Shown here: one piece after another, positions 32,245 through 40,602 of the stretch
Layout of the letters: every line of letters begins with the position of its first letter
How positions within the stretch are numbered: position 1 is the first letter of the stretch
NCBI RefSeq assembly: GCF_015477775.1
Contig: NZ_JADLQO010000010.1
Coordinates: 124,001-188,000, forward strand
Length of the DNA stretch: 64,000 nt
Direction of reading: 5' to 3'
From: Nocardia abscessus
GTDB taxonomy: Bacteria > Actinomycetota > Actinomycetes > Mycobacteriales > Mycobacteriaceae
Notes under the pieces: generated by a model
Told to the model about the DNA's origin: nothing
The model's database searches: none
The model's input: the letters and a program-made list of their open reading frames with translations, nothing else
Made by a program: the position numbers and the translations under genes

Positions 32245-32768
32245 TTATGGTTCAGTCCTTCGAACTCGTCGCGACGCCGTGCGGCAGCGCGGCGTTCGAT
32301 GCTATCGGCGGTGCTGTCCGCCGCACAGGCGTTCAGAAGATCTCATGGGACACCTCACAGGTTTACTCTCCTGGCTCCCGGCGCATGACAGCGGCACCCG
32401 CTGCCGGGGCGCCGACACGATTTGTGCAAGGTCCCAACCGTGGGCACGGGTGCCGATGAACCGTCCCGAGGGCGTCGGCGGGGGCTTCTCAGGGCGGGGC
32501 GGACGGATCTAGGGTGATCTCGACGCAGCGCCGGAAATGCGCGGACGGCGCTGCGTCACTACTCCGGAAATGGTGCGTCCGCGTCGATCGGCGCCGGATC
32601 CGAAATCGCGATGCCGCAGCAGCTCTCTCCGCGCCGGACTCGCCCCTCCCGAAATCGCCTCGAACGCTTGTGATTCCGCCCAACGGGTCGGGCGGCCGCT
32701 GATGACTTACCTGATTCGGCCGAACATATCTCGATTCCATCACGATCCGTCGCTAACCTTCGGGAGGC
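32245..32768. other. 524-base divergent gap with one strong inverted repeat
   Basis: The gap lies between the AccD4-like gene (left, minus) and the PucR-like gene (right, plus). Short readings on both strands have arginine-rich, unprotein-like translations and I do not accept any. It must hold both promoters. The only structure I see is the inverted repeat at 32522-32557. Confidence 0.55.
32522..32557. promoter_or_regulatory. Perfect 12-bp inverted repeat in divergent gap
   Basis: GACGCAGCGCCG at 32522-32533 and CGGCGCTGCGTC at 32546-32557 are exact reverse complements with a 12-base loop. There is no U run, and the neighbouring genes point away from it, so a terminator role is not obvious. 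It may be an operator or the hairpin of an unannotated transcript. Confidence 0.4.
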
Positions 32769-33749
32769 ATGATGGGCAGGCAGCCGAGAACGAGTACCGA
32801 GACGTTGACATCGAAACTCGTCGAACACCTGGCGGAGCATTCCGGTCGCGACGCGTCCGGCGATGTCGCGACCACCGCGCGGAACTGTTTGGCGGCCGCC
32901 GTCGAACTGCTGGCTCCGCGTCCGGCGCCCGCGGCGGTGCGGCCGCCGGAAATCGCCGGTTTCGCCTCGCGCTGGGCGCGGGAGGGCATCGCGCTGGAAA
33001 CGGTGCTCGGCGCGTATCACGACGAAATTCGGAACGGGCTGGAATTCCTCGCAGACGAGGCCGCCGATGAGCAGACCGATCAATTCCTCGCGGGCGCCCG
33101 GCTGGCGGTGCACGTCTTGGAAATGGTGACCGTGGCGGCGTCGACCGCCTATGTGGACGAGCACCGCGCGGTCGCGCGGGAGCATCAGACCGCGGCCCAG
33201 ACGTTGGTTTCCGCCCTGCTCGGCGGACACGCGGTCGGCGAGCTCGCCAGGGCGACGGGCATTCCGATCGCCCGGTCGTACCAGGTAGTGGCGCTGGGCA
33301 TTCCGGCACACCCGGACGAGCGAAGACCCGGCGCGGGGGCGGATGCGGCCCGGCGCAAGCTTCGCCGGGTCCAGGCCGCGCTGGCCGATCCGCTCGGCTC
33401 CCGGGCGTTGTCGGTGCTGTCCGCCGCGGGCGGCACGGTGCTGGTGCCGATCGATGACGTGCCCGCCCGCACCGGCATGTTCAGCATGACCGAGGACGTG
33501 CTGGCCATCGTCGGCGAGGCCGCCGAGGTGCCGTTGACCGCCGCCGTGGCCGCCGGGCGCACCGCGCGCATCCCCGAACTGGCCGGCCGCGCCCACGACC
33601 TGCTGGACCGGTTGCGGGCTGCGGGCAGGCCCGCCGGGCTGTATCGGGTGGCCGACCCGGGCGAGACGACGGGCTGTGAGCTGCCCCAGCCGGGCCATAT
33701 GACCATCGTCACCGCGCCCAACGATCACGTAATCGGCCGTTCGGCCTGA
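32769..33749 (+). CDS. PucR/CdaR-like protein lacking the C-terminal HTH
   Basis: A 326-aa paralogue of the PucR-type regulator at 13824-15086. Matching blocks include FASRWAREGIALETVLGAYH, AYVDEHRAVAREHQTAAQTL, GIPIARSYQVVALGIPAHPD and AAGRPAGLYRVADPG. In the full-length paralogue this last block is followed by ~95 residues carrying the helix-turn-helix. Here the protein ends 28 residues later, and the next gene begins at 33807, so there is no room for the domain. It may be a sensor that works by pairing with another regulator, or a decaying copy. GGGAGG precedes the two adjacent ATG codons. Confidence 0.78.
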   Translation: MMGRQPRTSTETLTSKLVEHLAEHSGRDASGDVATTARNCLAAAVELLAPRPAPAAVRPPEIAGFASRWAREGIALETVLGAYHDEIRNGLEFLADEAADEQTDQFLAGARLAVHVLEMVTVAASTAYVDEHRAVAREHQTAAQTLVSALLGGHAVGELARATGIPIARSYQVVALGIPAHPDERRPGAGADAARRKLRRVQAALADPLGSRALSVLSAAGGTVLVPIDDVPARTGMFSMTEDVLAIVGEAAEVPLTAAVAAGRTARIPELAGRAHDLLDRLRAAGRPAGLYRVADPGETTGCELPQPGHMTIVTAPNDHVIGRSA

Positions 33750-33806
33750 CCTTTCGCCGGTATCGTCGACTGTGCCCTGATCTCGAGGGTGAGCAAAGGA
33801 GTGCGA

Positions 33807-34757
33807 GTGTCCACCGCGTTGTCCGATCGCGATATTCTGCGCGAGCTCGAGCCCACCGCCGAACGCCTGCTCAATGATCATCTGCGCAAGGCGAAGTCAT
33901 GGAATCCGCACGATTACGTGCCGTGGGACGACGGACGCAATTTCGCGGCCCTCGGCGGAATTGATTGGGAGCCGGGGCAATCCGCGCTTTCGGAGGTCGC
34001 GCAGACCGCGATGATCACCAATCTGCTCACCGAGGACAATCTGCCGTCGTATCACCGGGAGATCTCGGAATCGTTCTCCCTGGACGGAGTGTGGGGCACC
34101 TGGGTCGGCCGGTGGACCGCCGAGGAGAACCGCCACGCCATCGTGATGCGCGACTATCTGGTGGTGACCCGCGCGGTCGATCCGGTGCTGCTGGAGCAGG
34201 CGAGGATGGCGCATATGACCTCGGGCTTCGCGAAACCCGAAACGGAGCAGGTGTTCCTGCGTTCGGTGGCTTACGTGACACTGCAGGAGCTGGCGACCAG
34301 GATCAGCCACCGGAATACCGGAGCGGCCTGCGAGGAACCCATCGCCGAGCGTATGCTGCAGCGAGTCGCCGCCGACGAGAACCTGCATATGATCTTCTAC
34401 CGGAACATCAGCGCCGCGGCCCTGGACCTGGTGCCGAACGAAGCGCTACGCGCGATCACCAGCGTGGTCACCCGCTTCCAGATGCCCGGGTTGACCCAGC
34501 CGAACTTCCGGCGCAACGCGGTGCTGCTGGCCAAACACGGCATCTACGACCTGCGTCAGCATCTCGACGTGGTGGTGCGTCCGGTGCTGCGGGCATGGCG
34601 CGTCTTCGAACGGACCGATCTGGCCGGCGACGGCGAACGCGCCCGCGACGAGCTGCACGCCTACCTCGACGATCTCGAGAGCCGGGCGCGACGGTTCGAG
34701 GAGCAGCGCGAACGCGCGGCGGCCAGACAAGCGGAACGGGCTGCCGCGGCAGGATGA
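33807..34757 (+). CDS. DesA-type acyl-ACP desaturase
   Basis: A 316-aa soluble diiron desaturase of the mycobacterial DesA1/DesA2 group. The two iron-ligand motifs are EENRH (residues 106-110) and DENLH (190-194). WNPHDYVPWDDGRNF and EDNLPSYHREI are typical of the family. These enzymes introduce a double bond into acyl-ACP for membrane and mycolic lipids, with electrons from a ferredoxin system. GTG 33807 follows AAAGGAG by five bases. The stop overlaps the ATG of the mycolyltransferase gene (ATGA), so the pair is translationally coupled. It ends in a charged Glu/Arg/Ala helix. Confidence 0.92.
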   Translation: MSTALSDRDILRELEPTAERLLNDHLRKAKSWNPHDYVPWDDGRNFAALGGIDWEPGQSALSEVAQTAMITNLLTEDNLPSYHREISESFSLDGVWGTWVGRWTAEENRHAIVMRDYLVVTRAVDPVLLEQARMAHMTSGFAKPETEQVFLRSVAYVTLQELATRISHRNTGAACEEPIAERMLQRVAADENLHMIFYRNISAAALDLVPNEALRAITSVVTRFQMPGLTQPNFRRNAVLLAKHGIYDLRQHLDVVVRPVLRAWRVFERTDLAGDGERARDELHAYLDDLESRARRFEEQRERAAARQAERAAAAG

Positions 34758-35782
34758 GTCTGCGCGTACCGATCACCGCGGCGGCGATGGCCCTCATCGC
34801 CGTGACCACCGCTGCCCCCGTTCTGGCCGACCCGGTACCGCCCACCCCGCCGCCCGCGGTCGATCCGGCCATGACCCGGACGGGGCTGCTCTCGACCGAG
34901 CAGGTCGCTCCGGGGCGGGAACGGCTGTCCATCGCCTCGGCGGCGATGCGCCGGGTCATCACCGTCGAGGTGCTGCGCGGCAGCGGCGCGGCGCCGCGCC
35001 CGGTGCTGTACCTGCTCGACGGCGTCGACGGCGACGCCACCTCGGCGTGGCTGACCAAGGGCGGGGCCGCCGAGTTCTTCGCGGACAAACCGGTGGACGT
35101 GGTGCTGACCGGCGGCGGCACCGGCAGCATGTACAGCGACTGGGCCCGGCACGACGCCGCCCTTGGCCTCAACCGCTGGGAGACGTTCCTCACCACCGAG
35201 CTGCCGCCCATCGTGGAATCGCTGCTGCGCACCGATGGGCGCCGCGCCATCGCCGGCGTCTCGATGGGCGCACAGGCGGCGATGATGCTCGCGCAGCGCC
35301 ATCCCGGCTGGTATCGCGCCGTGGCCGGGATGAGCGGGTGCTATTCCACCGCCGACCCGCTCGGTCACGCGGTCACCACCATCACGGTCGCCTCGCGTGG
35401 CGGCAACGTGGAGAATCTCTGGGGCCCGCCGACCTCACCGGAATGGGCCGCGCACGACAGCCTGCTGCAAGCGGAAGCGCTGCGCGGCACCGCGATCTAC
35501 CTCTCGGCGGCCACCGGAGTGCCGACCGGCGCCGATCTGGTGGCGGTCGCGAACTCCCCGACGATCGCGGAGGCGCTGCGGACGGCGGGTGGTGGCGCGG
35601 CGCTGGAGGCGGGCGCCCGTGCGTGCACCGAGCGGTTCGTCGCGCGTCTGGACGAGCTGAAGATTCCCGCCACCGTGGAGTACACCGCGGAGGGCATGCA
35701 CACCTGGCCGGACTTCCAGGCGCAGCTGCCGAAGGCATGGCGGGTGCTGGCCGAGGCGCTGGGCGTGGCCACGTCCTCCTGA
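34754..35782 (+). CDS. Ag85-type mycolyltransferase/esterase
   Basis: A 342-aa secreted alpha/beta-hydrolase of the antigen-85 group. The signal peptide is LRVPITAAAMALIAVTTAAP with cleavage near VLA-DP. Family blocks are PVLYLLDGVDG, GGTGSMYSDWARHDA, WETFLTTELPPIVES, GVSMGAQAAMML with nucleophile Ser170, and GMHTWPDF with catalytic His316. Ag85 enzymes move mycolate between trehalose and arabinogalactan in the envelope. Known mycobacterial versions are a little shorter with a typical RNDPxQ loop that is absent here, so substrate preference may differ. It is coupled to the desaturase gene by a four-base overlap. Confidence 0.88.
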   Translation: MSLRVPITAAAMALIAVTTAAPVLADPVPPTPPPAVDPAMTRTGLLSTEQVAPGRERLSIASAAMRRVITVEVLRGSGAAPRPVLYLLDGVDGDATSAWLTKGGAAEFFADKPVDVVLTGGGTGSMYSDWARHDAALGLNRWETFLTTELPPIVESLLRTDGRRAIAGVSMGAQAAMMLAQRHPGWYRAVAGMSGCYSTADPLGHAVTTITVASRGGNVENLWGPPTSPEWAAHDSLLQAEALRGTAIYLSAATGVPTGADLVAVANSPTIAEALRTAGGGAALEAGARACTERFVARLDELKIPATVEYTAEGMHTWPDFQAQLPKAWRVLAEALGVATSS

Positions 35783-35823
35783 GCGGCGCGGAATCAGCGC
35801 GGCGCCGGTGCGTTGTAACCACC

Positions 35824-36876
35824 GTGTCCGCGCCGCTTTCCTCGATCCGGTTCTCCGTCCTCGACCGCTCGCGCGTCCGGCGCGGCGAGAGCCATCCCGC
35901 CGCGCTGCGGGAGACCGTCGAGTTCGCCCGGCTCGCCGAGGAGTGGGGCTATCACCGCTTCTGGGTCGCCGAGCATCACAGTGTGCCCGGTGTGGCGGGT
36001 TCGGCGCCGACGGTGCTCGCGGCCGCCGCCGCTGCCGCGACCTCGCGGATCCGGATCGGCACGGGCGGGGTGATGCTGCCCAATCACCAGCCGCTGGTGG
36101 TCGCCGAACAGTTCGGGGTGCTGGAATCGCTGTATCCGGGACGCATCGACATGGGCCTGGGCCGCTCGGTCGGATTCACCGATGGCGTGCGGCGCGCACT
36201 CGGGCACGACAAGCGCGACGCGGAAGACTTCGATGCCCAGCTCACCGAGTTGCTGGCCTACTTCGCCGAGGGCAGGCAGGGCGTGCACGCCTGGCCCGCC
36301 GAAGGGCTGCGGGTTCCGGCGTTCCTGTTGGCGACCGGCTCCGGCGCCGAACGCGCGGCCCGCTTCGGGTTGCCGCTGGTGATCGCCGCGGTGGGTGGCG
36401 AAGACCGCATGGTCGAGGCCATCGAGCGCTATCGGGCGCAGTTCCGCCCCTCCCTGCCGGGCGCCACGCCTTACGTGGTGGTCTCCGGATCGATCGTGAT
36501 CGCCGACACCACCGAGCAGGCGCACCGGTTGCTGCTGCCGGAGGCGTGGGCGGCCGCCTACGCGCGCACCCGCGGCGAGTTCCCGCCCCTGATCCCGCCC
36601 TCGGAGATCGAGGCGCGCACCATGACCGCTCGGGAGCGCCGGATTTTCGACGAGGGACTGCACGGCAGCCTGTACGGCACCGAGGACGAGGTCGCCGAGC
36701 AACTGGAGCGGTTGGTCGGCCGGACCGGCGCCGACGAGATCCTCGTGCACACCAGCACCTACGATCGCCTCGCGCGGCTGGCGTCGCATCGCCGCCTGGC
36801 GCTGGTCGCCGGCCTTCTGCGCGGGTCGACCGGGGAGCGCGATCGAGCCGCCGCGCGGCCCGGTACGGCGGCCTGA
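35824..36876 (+). CDS. LLM-class flavin-dependent oxidoreductase
   Basis: A 350-aa TIM-barrel monooxygenase of the luciferase-like family (type 1, YhbW-like). Blocks are RFSVLDRSRVRRGESHPAAL, YHRFWVAEHHSVPGVAGSAP, RIRIGTGGVMLPNHQPLVVA, QFGVLESLYPGRIDMGLGRS and GTEDEVAEQLERLVGRTGAD. It should bind FMN or F420. No substrate can be deduced. GTG 35824 is the most plausible start, though no strong ribosome site is visible. It follows the mycolyltransferase by 41 bases and abuts the opposing MaoC-type gene with no gap. Confidence 0.87.
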   Translation: MSAPLSSIRFSVLDRSRVRRGESHPAALRETVEFARLAEEWGYHRFWVAEHHSVPGVAGSAPTVLAAAAAAATSRIRIGTGGVMLPNHQPLVVAEQFGVLESLYPGRIDMGLGRSVGFTDGVRRALGHDKRDAEDFDAQLTELLAYFAEGRQGVHAWPAEGLRVPAFLLATGSGAERAARFGLPLVIAAVGGEDRMVEAIERYRAQFRPSLPGATPYVVVSGSIVIADTTEQAHRLLLPEAWAAAYARTRGEFPPLIPPSEIEARTMTARERRIFDEGLHGSLYGTEDEVAEQLERLVGRTGADEILVHTSTYDRLARLASHRRLALVAGLLRGSTGERDRAAARPGTAA

Positions 36877-37941
36877 TCAGACAGCGGCCGTAACCGCCCG
36901 CGGGAAGAGCACTTCGGCGGCGGCGTAGCCGAACAGCTTGCGTCCGTCGGCGTGTGCGTCGACCGCGATGGTCGCCCGCCGCCTGCGCGGATCGGTCGAG
37001 GTGACCCGGCCGCGGAACTGGATCGTCCCGGCCCCCAACGGAGGGATGCGCAGGTGATGAGTATTGTGCGCGAACTGCGCGCGGAATCGGGTGACCGCCG
37101 TGGGGTCGCCGAGCCAGGAGGTCAGGAACGACGTGGCCAGGCCGAGTTTCAGCATGCCGGGCGCGACCACGGTCGGCAGGCCGCTGGCGAGCGCGACCCG
37201 CTCGTCGAACAGCACCGGATTCGATTCGCCGGTCACGCCTGCGTAGTTGACCAGGTCGCCGCGGGACAGCCGCATGGTGCGAACGGGCAGCTCGGTACCC
37301 ACGGTGAGATCGGCGAAGTCGACGACCGGCCTCGGAGACCGGCGGGTGGGCGTCGGCGAGAGATAGTCGGCGGCAGCCGGGACGACGGCGCTGCCCCGGG
37401 CTCGTCGCGGGGCGGCGGGGACTTGATCGTCCATGGCGACTTTGCGCACGGCGTCGGCCAATCCGGGATCGCGACCGCCGACGCGGGCGAGCAGCGCGCT
37501 GGAACCGGTCTGTACCACGGTGCCGTGCTGGTCGATGAGCACGCTCTTGATCGCGAGGACGTCGTAGTCGCCGAAGTGCCGGAACGATTCGAAATAGATG
37601 TCACAGGTGAGGCGATCGCCGGCCACCAACGGCCTGCCGAAGTCGAAAACCTGGTCCGCGTGCAGAATTCGGGTCGGATCGTAGCCGGTGATCAGCGTGT
37701 CCAGAATTTCGCGGTGCACCCGGGTGAGGATGATCGAGCTGAATGTGACGGGCGCGATCAGCCCGGGAAAACCGAGTTCGGCGGCAGCGGACTCGCTTCG
37801 ATGCGCCGGATGGGAATCCTGGACGGCGCGGGCGAATTCGCGGATCTTTTCTCGTTCCACCTCGTATCGAAAAGTGGAACGGTAACGGTGGTCGACCAGC
37901 GACCTCGCCTGATCGGCCGGACTCAGCGCGGTCTCGTTCAT
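36877..37941 (-). CDS. Fused MaoC-type protein with degenerate active site
   Basis: A 354-aa paralogue of the protein at 25191, with the same two hot-dog domains (YEVEREKIREFARAVQDSHP in the first, GDLVNYAGVTGESNPVLFDE in the second). In the HadB-like domain the catalytic Asp and His are replaced by Glu239 and Leu244, and the following HGLLTMG is APGMLKLG. The residues needed for water addition or removal are therefore missing. The remaining fold is well kept and the frame is open, so it is not an obvious pseudogene. It may be a structural partner, a thioester-binding protein or a different enzyme. It converges with the LLM gene. Confidence 0.83.
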   Translation of the reverse strand: MNETALSPADQARSLVDHRYRSTFRYEVEREKIREFARAVQDSHPAHRSESAAAELGFPGLIAPVTFSSIILTRVHREILDTLITGYDPTRILHADQVFDFGRPLVAGDRLTCDIYFESFRHFGDYDVLAIKSVLIDQHGTVVQTGSSALLARVGGRDPGLADAVRKVAMDDQVPAAPRRARGSAVVPAAADYLSPTPTRRSPRPVVDFADLTVGTELPVRTMRLSRGDLVNYAGVTGESNPVLFDERVALASGLPTVVAPGMLKLGLATSFLTSWLGDPTAVTRFRAQFAHNTHHLRIPPLGAGTIQFRGRVTSTDPRRRRATIAVDAHADGRKLFGYAAAEVLFPRAVTAAV

Positions 37942-37984
37942 GGTTGCTCCTGTATTGCGAAACGGTGGATTGCGGCGGCTCTCG

Positions 37985-38575
37985 TCAGGCGAGCGGGCCG
38001 AACCGCCAGATCTGCGCGGGCACCTGCTCGGGCGTCACCGTGCCGACGACCTCCACCCCGGCGTCGTGAAAGGTGCCCACCGCACGGTCGATGTGGTCGG
38101 CTGAGGTGATCACCACGGCGTCGCGTGCGCCGATGGCGCGCATGATCGTGGCCGAGCGCGCGGCGTTCTGCGCGGTCGTGTCGGCCTCCGGTTCGAGATG
38201 GATCCGGGCGGCGGGCATGCCGCGGGCGATCAGCCAGTCGGCCATGGCCCGCGCCTCGGTGACTCCGTTGCGGGCGTTGCCGCCGGTCACGATGATCGGC
38301 GAGATGGGCGCCAGCAGGGCCTGCACGTATCCGGCGTGCAGACGGTCGATCAGTTCCGGACGCATGCCGCCGTCGGGCAGCAGGCCGTAACCGAGCACGA
38401 CGATGGCGGTCACGGGTCCGTGCACCGTCGGCGGCGGCGATGGCGCCGGGAGGACGGCGGTTGCGTCGGCGGAGCCCGTGCCTTCCGCCGACGCGTGCGG
38501 GAGGTGGGTCAGCGCGGCGGCGACCGCGAGCGCGCCCAGCAAGGTGCGGGCGAGGGGAACCAGGGTGGCGGACAC
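37985..38575 (-). CDS. DUF218 (YdcF/ElyC-like) exported protein
   Basis: A 196-aa DUF218 protein. A signal peptide (LARTLLGALAVAAALTHLPH, then ASA) leads into a Rossmann-like domain: AIVVLGYGLLPDGGMRPELI, PIIVTGGNARNGVTEARAMA, IHLEPEADTTAQNAARSATI and VVITSADHIDRAVGTF. Members affect envelope or undecaprenyl-lipid metabolism in E. coli, but the chemistry is unclear. The start is GTG 38575. It lies 43 bases upstream of the degenerate MaoC gene's start on the opposite side: both are on the minus strand and this gene is downstream? No: this gene is transcribed first and the MaoC-type gene second, so they may share a transcript. Confidence 0.83.
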   Translation of the reverse strand: MSATLVPLARTLLGALAVAAALTHLPHASAEGTGSADATAVLPAPSPPPTVHGPVTAIVVLGYGLLPDGGMRPELIDRLHAGYVQALLAPISPIIVTGGNARNGVTEARAMADWLIARGMPAARIHLEPEADTTAQNAARSATIMRAIGARDAVVITSADHIDRAVGTFHDAGVEVVGTVTPEQVPAQIWRFGPLA

Positions 38576-38933
38576 GAGATCTCCAAGCGGTTAGCCATCG
38601 GATGGCCACCGATGGCTGGGGTGAAGCGTCCATCCATGATGCGGCCGCAGGCCGTTGCGAAACCGTAACCGCTTGGTGATCTGGATAATTCACCGTTTCC
38701 GCGCGGCCGACTTGTGCTGTCGGACCTGTCCGCCGAATTGCGTGAATTGCCTTTTCCGCCCCCTTTGTGTCGTATCCCTAGTCGCGACAAACGCATTCGT
38801 GAGGTCTCCAGATCCAGCGGTTCCGCGTAGGCGGCCCGGTTTTCCGGTTCTAGCGTTGGCGCAGCTTCGGTGCCGTCGACCAGCGAGAACGGCGCCGTTC
38901 GTCGAACACTGTGGTTCTGCAGGAAGGCAACTG
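38576..38933. other. 358-base divergent gap
   Basis: This gap separates the DUF218 gene (minus) from the class-2 lipase (plus). No reading frame looks like protein. It should contain both promoters. AGGAAGG at the right end is the lipase ribosome site. I see no clear repeat or hairpin. Confidence 0.5.
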
Positions 38934-40133
38934 ATGAAACGAAGTACCTATGGGCGCTCGTCCCTGGCGGCGGTGCTGCTGAGCGTGTCGGTGCTCGCCG
39001 TCGGCGCGACCGGCGCGAACGCGGCGCCGGAGGCACAGCCGAGCGAGCAGCAGTTGGCCGATTACATCGCGGCGGGCCGCAAGGTGGCGCCCGTGGCGGA
39101 TTCGGGCAGCGCGGGCACCGGCTCGGCGTGCACCTCGGGCAGTGGCGCGGGCTCGGGCAACGGATCCGGTGACTGCTACGGCGGGTCGGGCAGCAGCTCG
39201 GGCTCGGCAGGCGGCTACGCCAGCGACACCGTGGGTTACGGCCCGCCGATGACCTCGTGGCTGGCCGCGTTCGGTTACGGGTTGACCCATCCCGACGTCG
39301 CGCCGCCAGGCGCCAACGACTGGAATTGCAAGCCGACCGCCGAGCATCCGCGCCCGGTGGTTCTGGTGCACGGCACCTGGATGAACGCCTACAACGGCTT
39401 CGCCTACATGGGCCAGCCCATCAAAGACGCCGGCTTCTGCACGTACACCTTCAACTACGGCCGGTCGAACCTGCTGGAGGGCGGCGGACTCGGCTCGGTA
39501 CTGCCCGGCGTGATGGGCACCGGGTACATCCAGGACTCGGCCAAGCAGCTGGCCACCTTCGTCGACCGGGTGCTGGCCGCGACCGGGGCGCCGGAGGTGG
39601 ACATCGTCGCGCATTCGCAGGGCGGGTCGATGTCGAACTGGTACACCAAGTTCGAGGGCGGCGCGGCCAAGGTGAAGAACCTGGTCACCTACGGCGCCAC
39701 CCATCACGGCACCAGCCTGATCGGCATCGGTGCGCTGGGCCGGGCGATCAACAACTTCGGTATCGACATCCTCGGTTTCATCGAGATCTTCGTCGGGCAC
39801 GCCGGTATCCAGCAGACCATCGGCTCGGATTTCGTCAACAAGCTCAACGAGAACGGCGACACCGTTTCCGGCGTCGACTACACCGTCGTCGGCACCCGCT
39901 ACGACGAGATCACCAATCCCTACGATCTGACCTTCCTGAAGCCCGCGCCCGGCGTGACGGTGCAGAACATCACCCTGCAGGACGGATGCGAGCAGGACGT
40001 GTCCGACCACCTCACGATGATGTACTCGCCACGGGCGCTGTCCATCGCGCTGCGTGCGCTCGACCCCGCCGGTCACCCGAATCTGGAATGCACCTTCAAC
40101 CCGTGGTTGCTCGGCGGCGGAGGCTCGCTGTGA
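38934..40133 (+). CDS. Secreted class-2 lipase with Gly/Ser-rich linker
   Basis: A 399-aa exported lipase of the bacterial class-2 (EstA/LipA) type. The signal peptide is RSSLAAVLLSVSVLAVGATG with ANA cleavage. Residues ~55-100 form a Gly/Ser-rich linker (SGSGAGSGNGSGD). The catalytic domain has the oxyanion loop VVLVHGTWMNAYNGF, nucleophile Ser228 in AHSQGGS, and late SDHLTMMY with the probable His. Four cysteines outside the signal may pair. ATG 38934 has AGGAAGG six bases upstream. The linker may hold the enzyme at the cell wall. A hairpin follows the stop. Confidence 0.9.
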   Translation: MKRSTYGRSSLAAVLLSVSVLAVGATGANAAPEAQPSEQQLADYIAAGRKVAPVADSGSAGTGSACTSGSGAGSGNGSGDCYGGSGSSSGSAGGYASDTVGYGPPMTSWLAAFGYGLTHPDVAPPGANDWNCKPTAEHPRPVVLVHGTWMNAYNGFAYMGQPIKDAGFCTYTFNYGRSNLLEGGGLGSVLPGVMGTGYIQDSAKQLATFVDRVLAATGAPEVDIVAHSQGGSMSNWYTKFEGGAAKVKNLVTYGATHHGTSLIGIGALGRAINNFGIDILGFIEIFVGHAGIQQTIGSDFVNKLNENGDTVSGVDYTVVGTRYDEITNPYDLTFLKPAPGVTVQNITLQDGCEQDVSDHLTMMYSPRALSIALRALDPAGHPNLECTFNPWLLGGGGSL

Positions 40134-40164
40134 TTTTCGAATAGACGATCTCCGGATAGACCTG

Positions 40165-40218
40165 CTTCCGTCGAGCAGCGTGGCAAGTGCCCTTACTCCC
40201 ACGCTCGCTCGACGGAAG
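40165..40218. terminator. Terminator-like hairpin after the lipase
   Basis: CTTCCGTCGAGC and GCGTGG pair with CCACGC and GCTCGACGGAAG, a stem of about 18 bp with a small bulge and a loop of about 15 bases. It begins 32 bases after the lipase stop. No U run follows, which is common in this GC range. Confidence 0.65.
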
Positions 40219-40305
40219 CGCCGCCCGCCACGCGTTTCTGCCCGCCGGACGGAATCCCTCAACCCGCCTCCGTCCCGGCGCGCACGTCCCCGGCGCGTGG
40301 CGGTG

Positions 40306-40346
40306 TGCCCACCGAGCGGACCCTCGCACCCGCCGCTCGGTGGGCA
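40306..40346. repeat. Second, perfect 14-bp inverted repeat
   Basis: TGCCCACCGAGCGG at 40306-40319 and CCGCTCGGTGGGCA at 40333-40346 are exact reverse complements around a 13-base loop. It lies directly before the PPOX remnant. It could be a second terminator, or a trace of the event that truncated the PPOX gene. Confidence 0.5.
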
Positions 40347-40348
40347 TC

Positions 40349-40530
40349 GGCGTGTTTCGGACGACCCGGCCCCCGGCATCGATGCCGAGCGGCTGCGGCT
40401 ACTGCTGTGGGTGGTGTGCACCGCCGCCGGTGGCGTGCACGAGGAGTGGGACGAGTACGACCGGATGATGGCCGCCGAGCGTCGTGCCGTTGTGCTGGTC
40501 GTGCCGGATCGCGTCTACGGCAACGGTTGA
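40349..40530 (+). pseudogene. C-terminal remnant of a PPOX-family gene
   Basis: About 60 codons encode DPAPGIDAERLRLLLW, then AAGGVHEEWDEYDRMMAAER and RAVVLVVPDRVYGNG, which is how actinobacterial F420/FMN-dependent PPOX proteins end (pattern WDEYDRVMxxxRRxAVLVxPxRVYxN). The frame upstream is Pro/Arg-rich and unlike protein, and I find no N-terminal barrel in any frame back to the lipase. It is therefore a truncated leftover, or a short peptide using an upstream GTG near 40297. It joins the perfect inverted repeat at its left end. Confidence 0.55.
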
Positions 40531-40602
40531 CATTCATCCCTCGTGAGTCCCCGGGGTGATCGACACCCTCCTGCACCTCGGCAGCCTGGCGCACGGTCGT
40601 GA

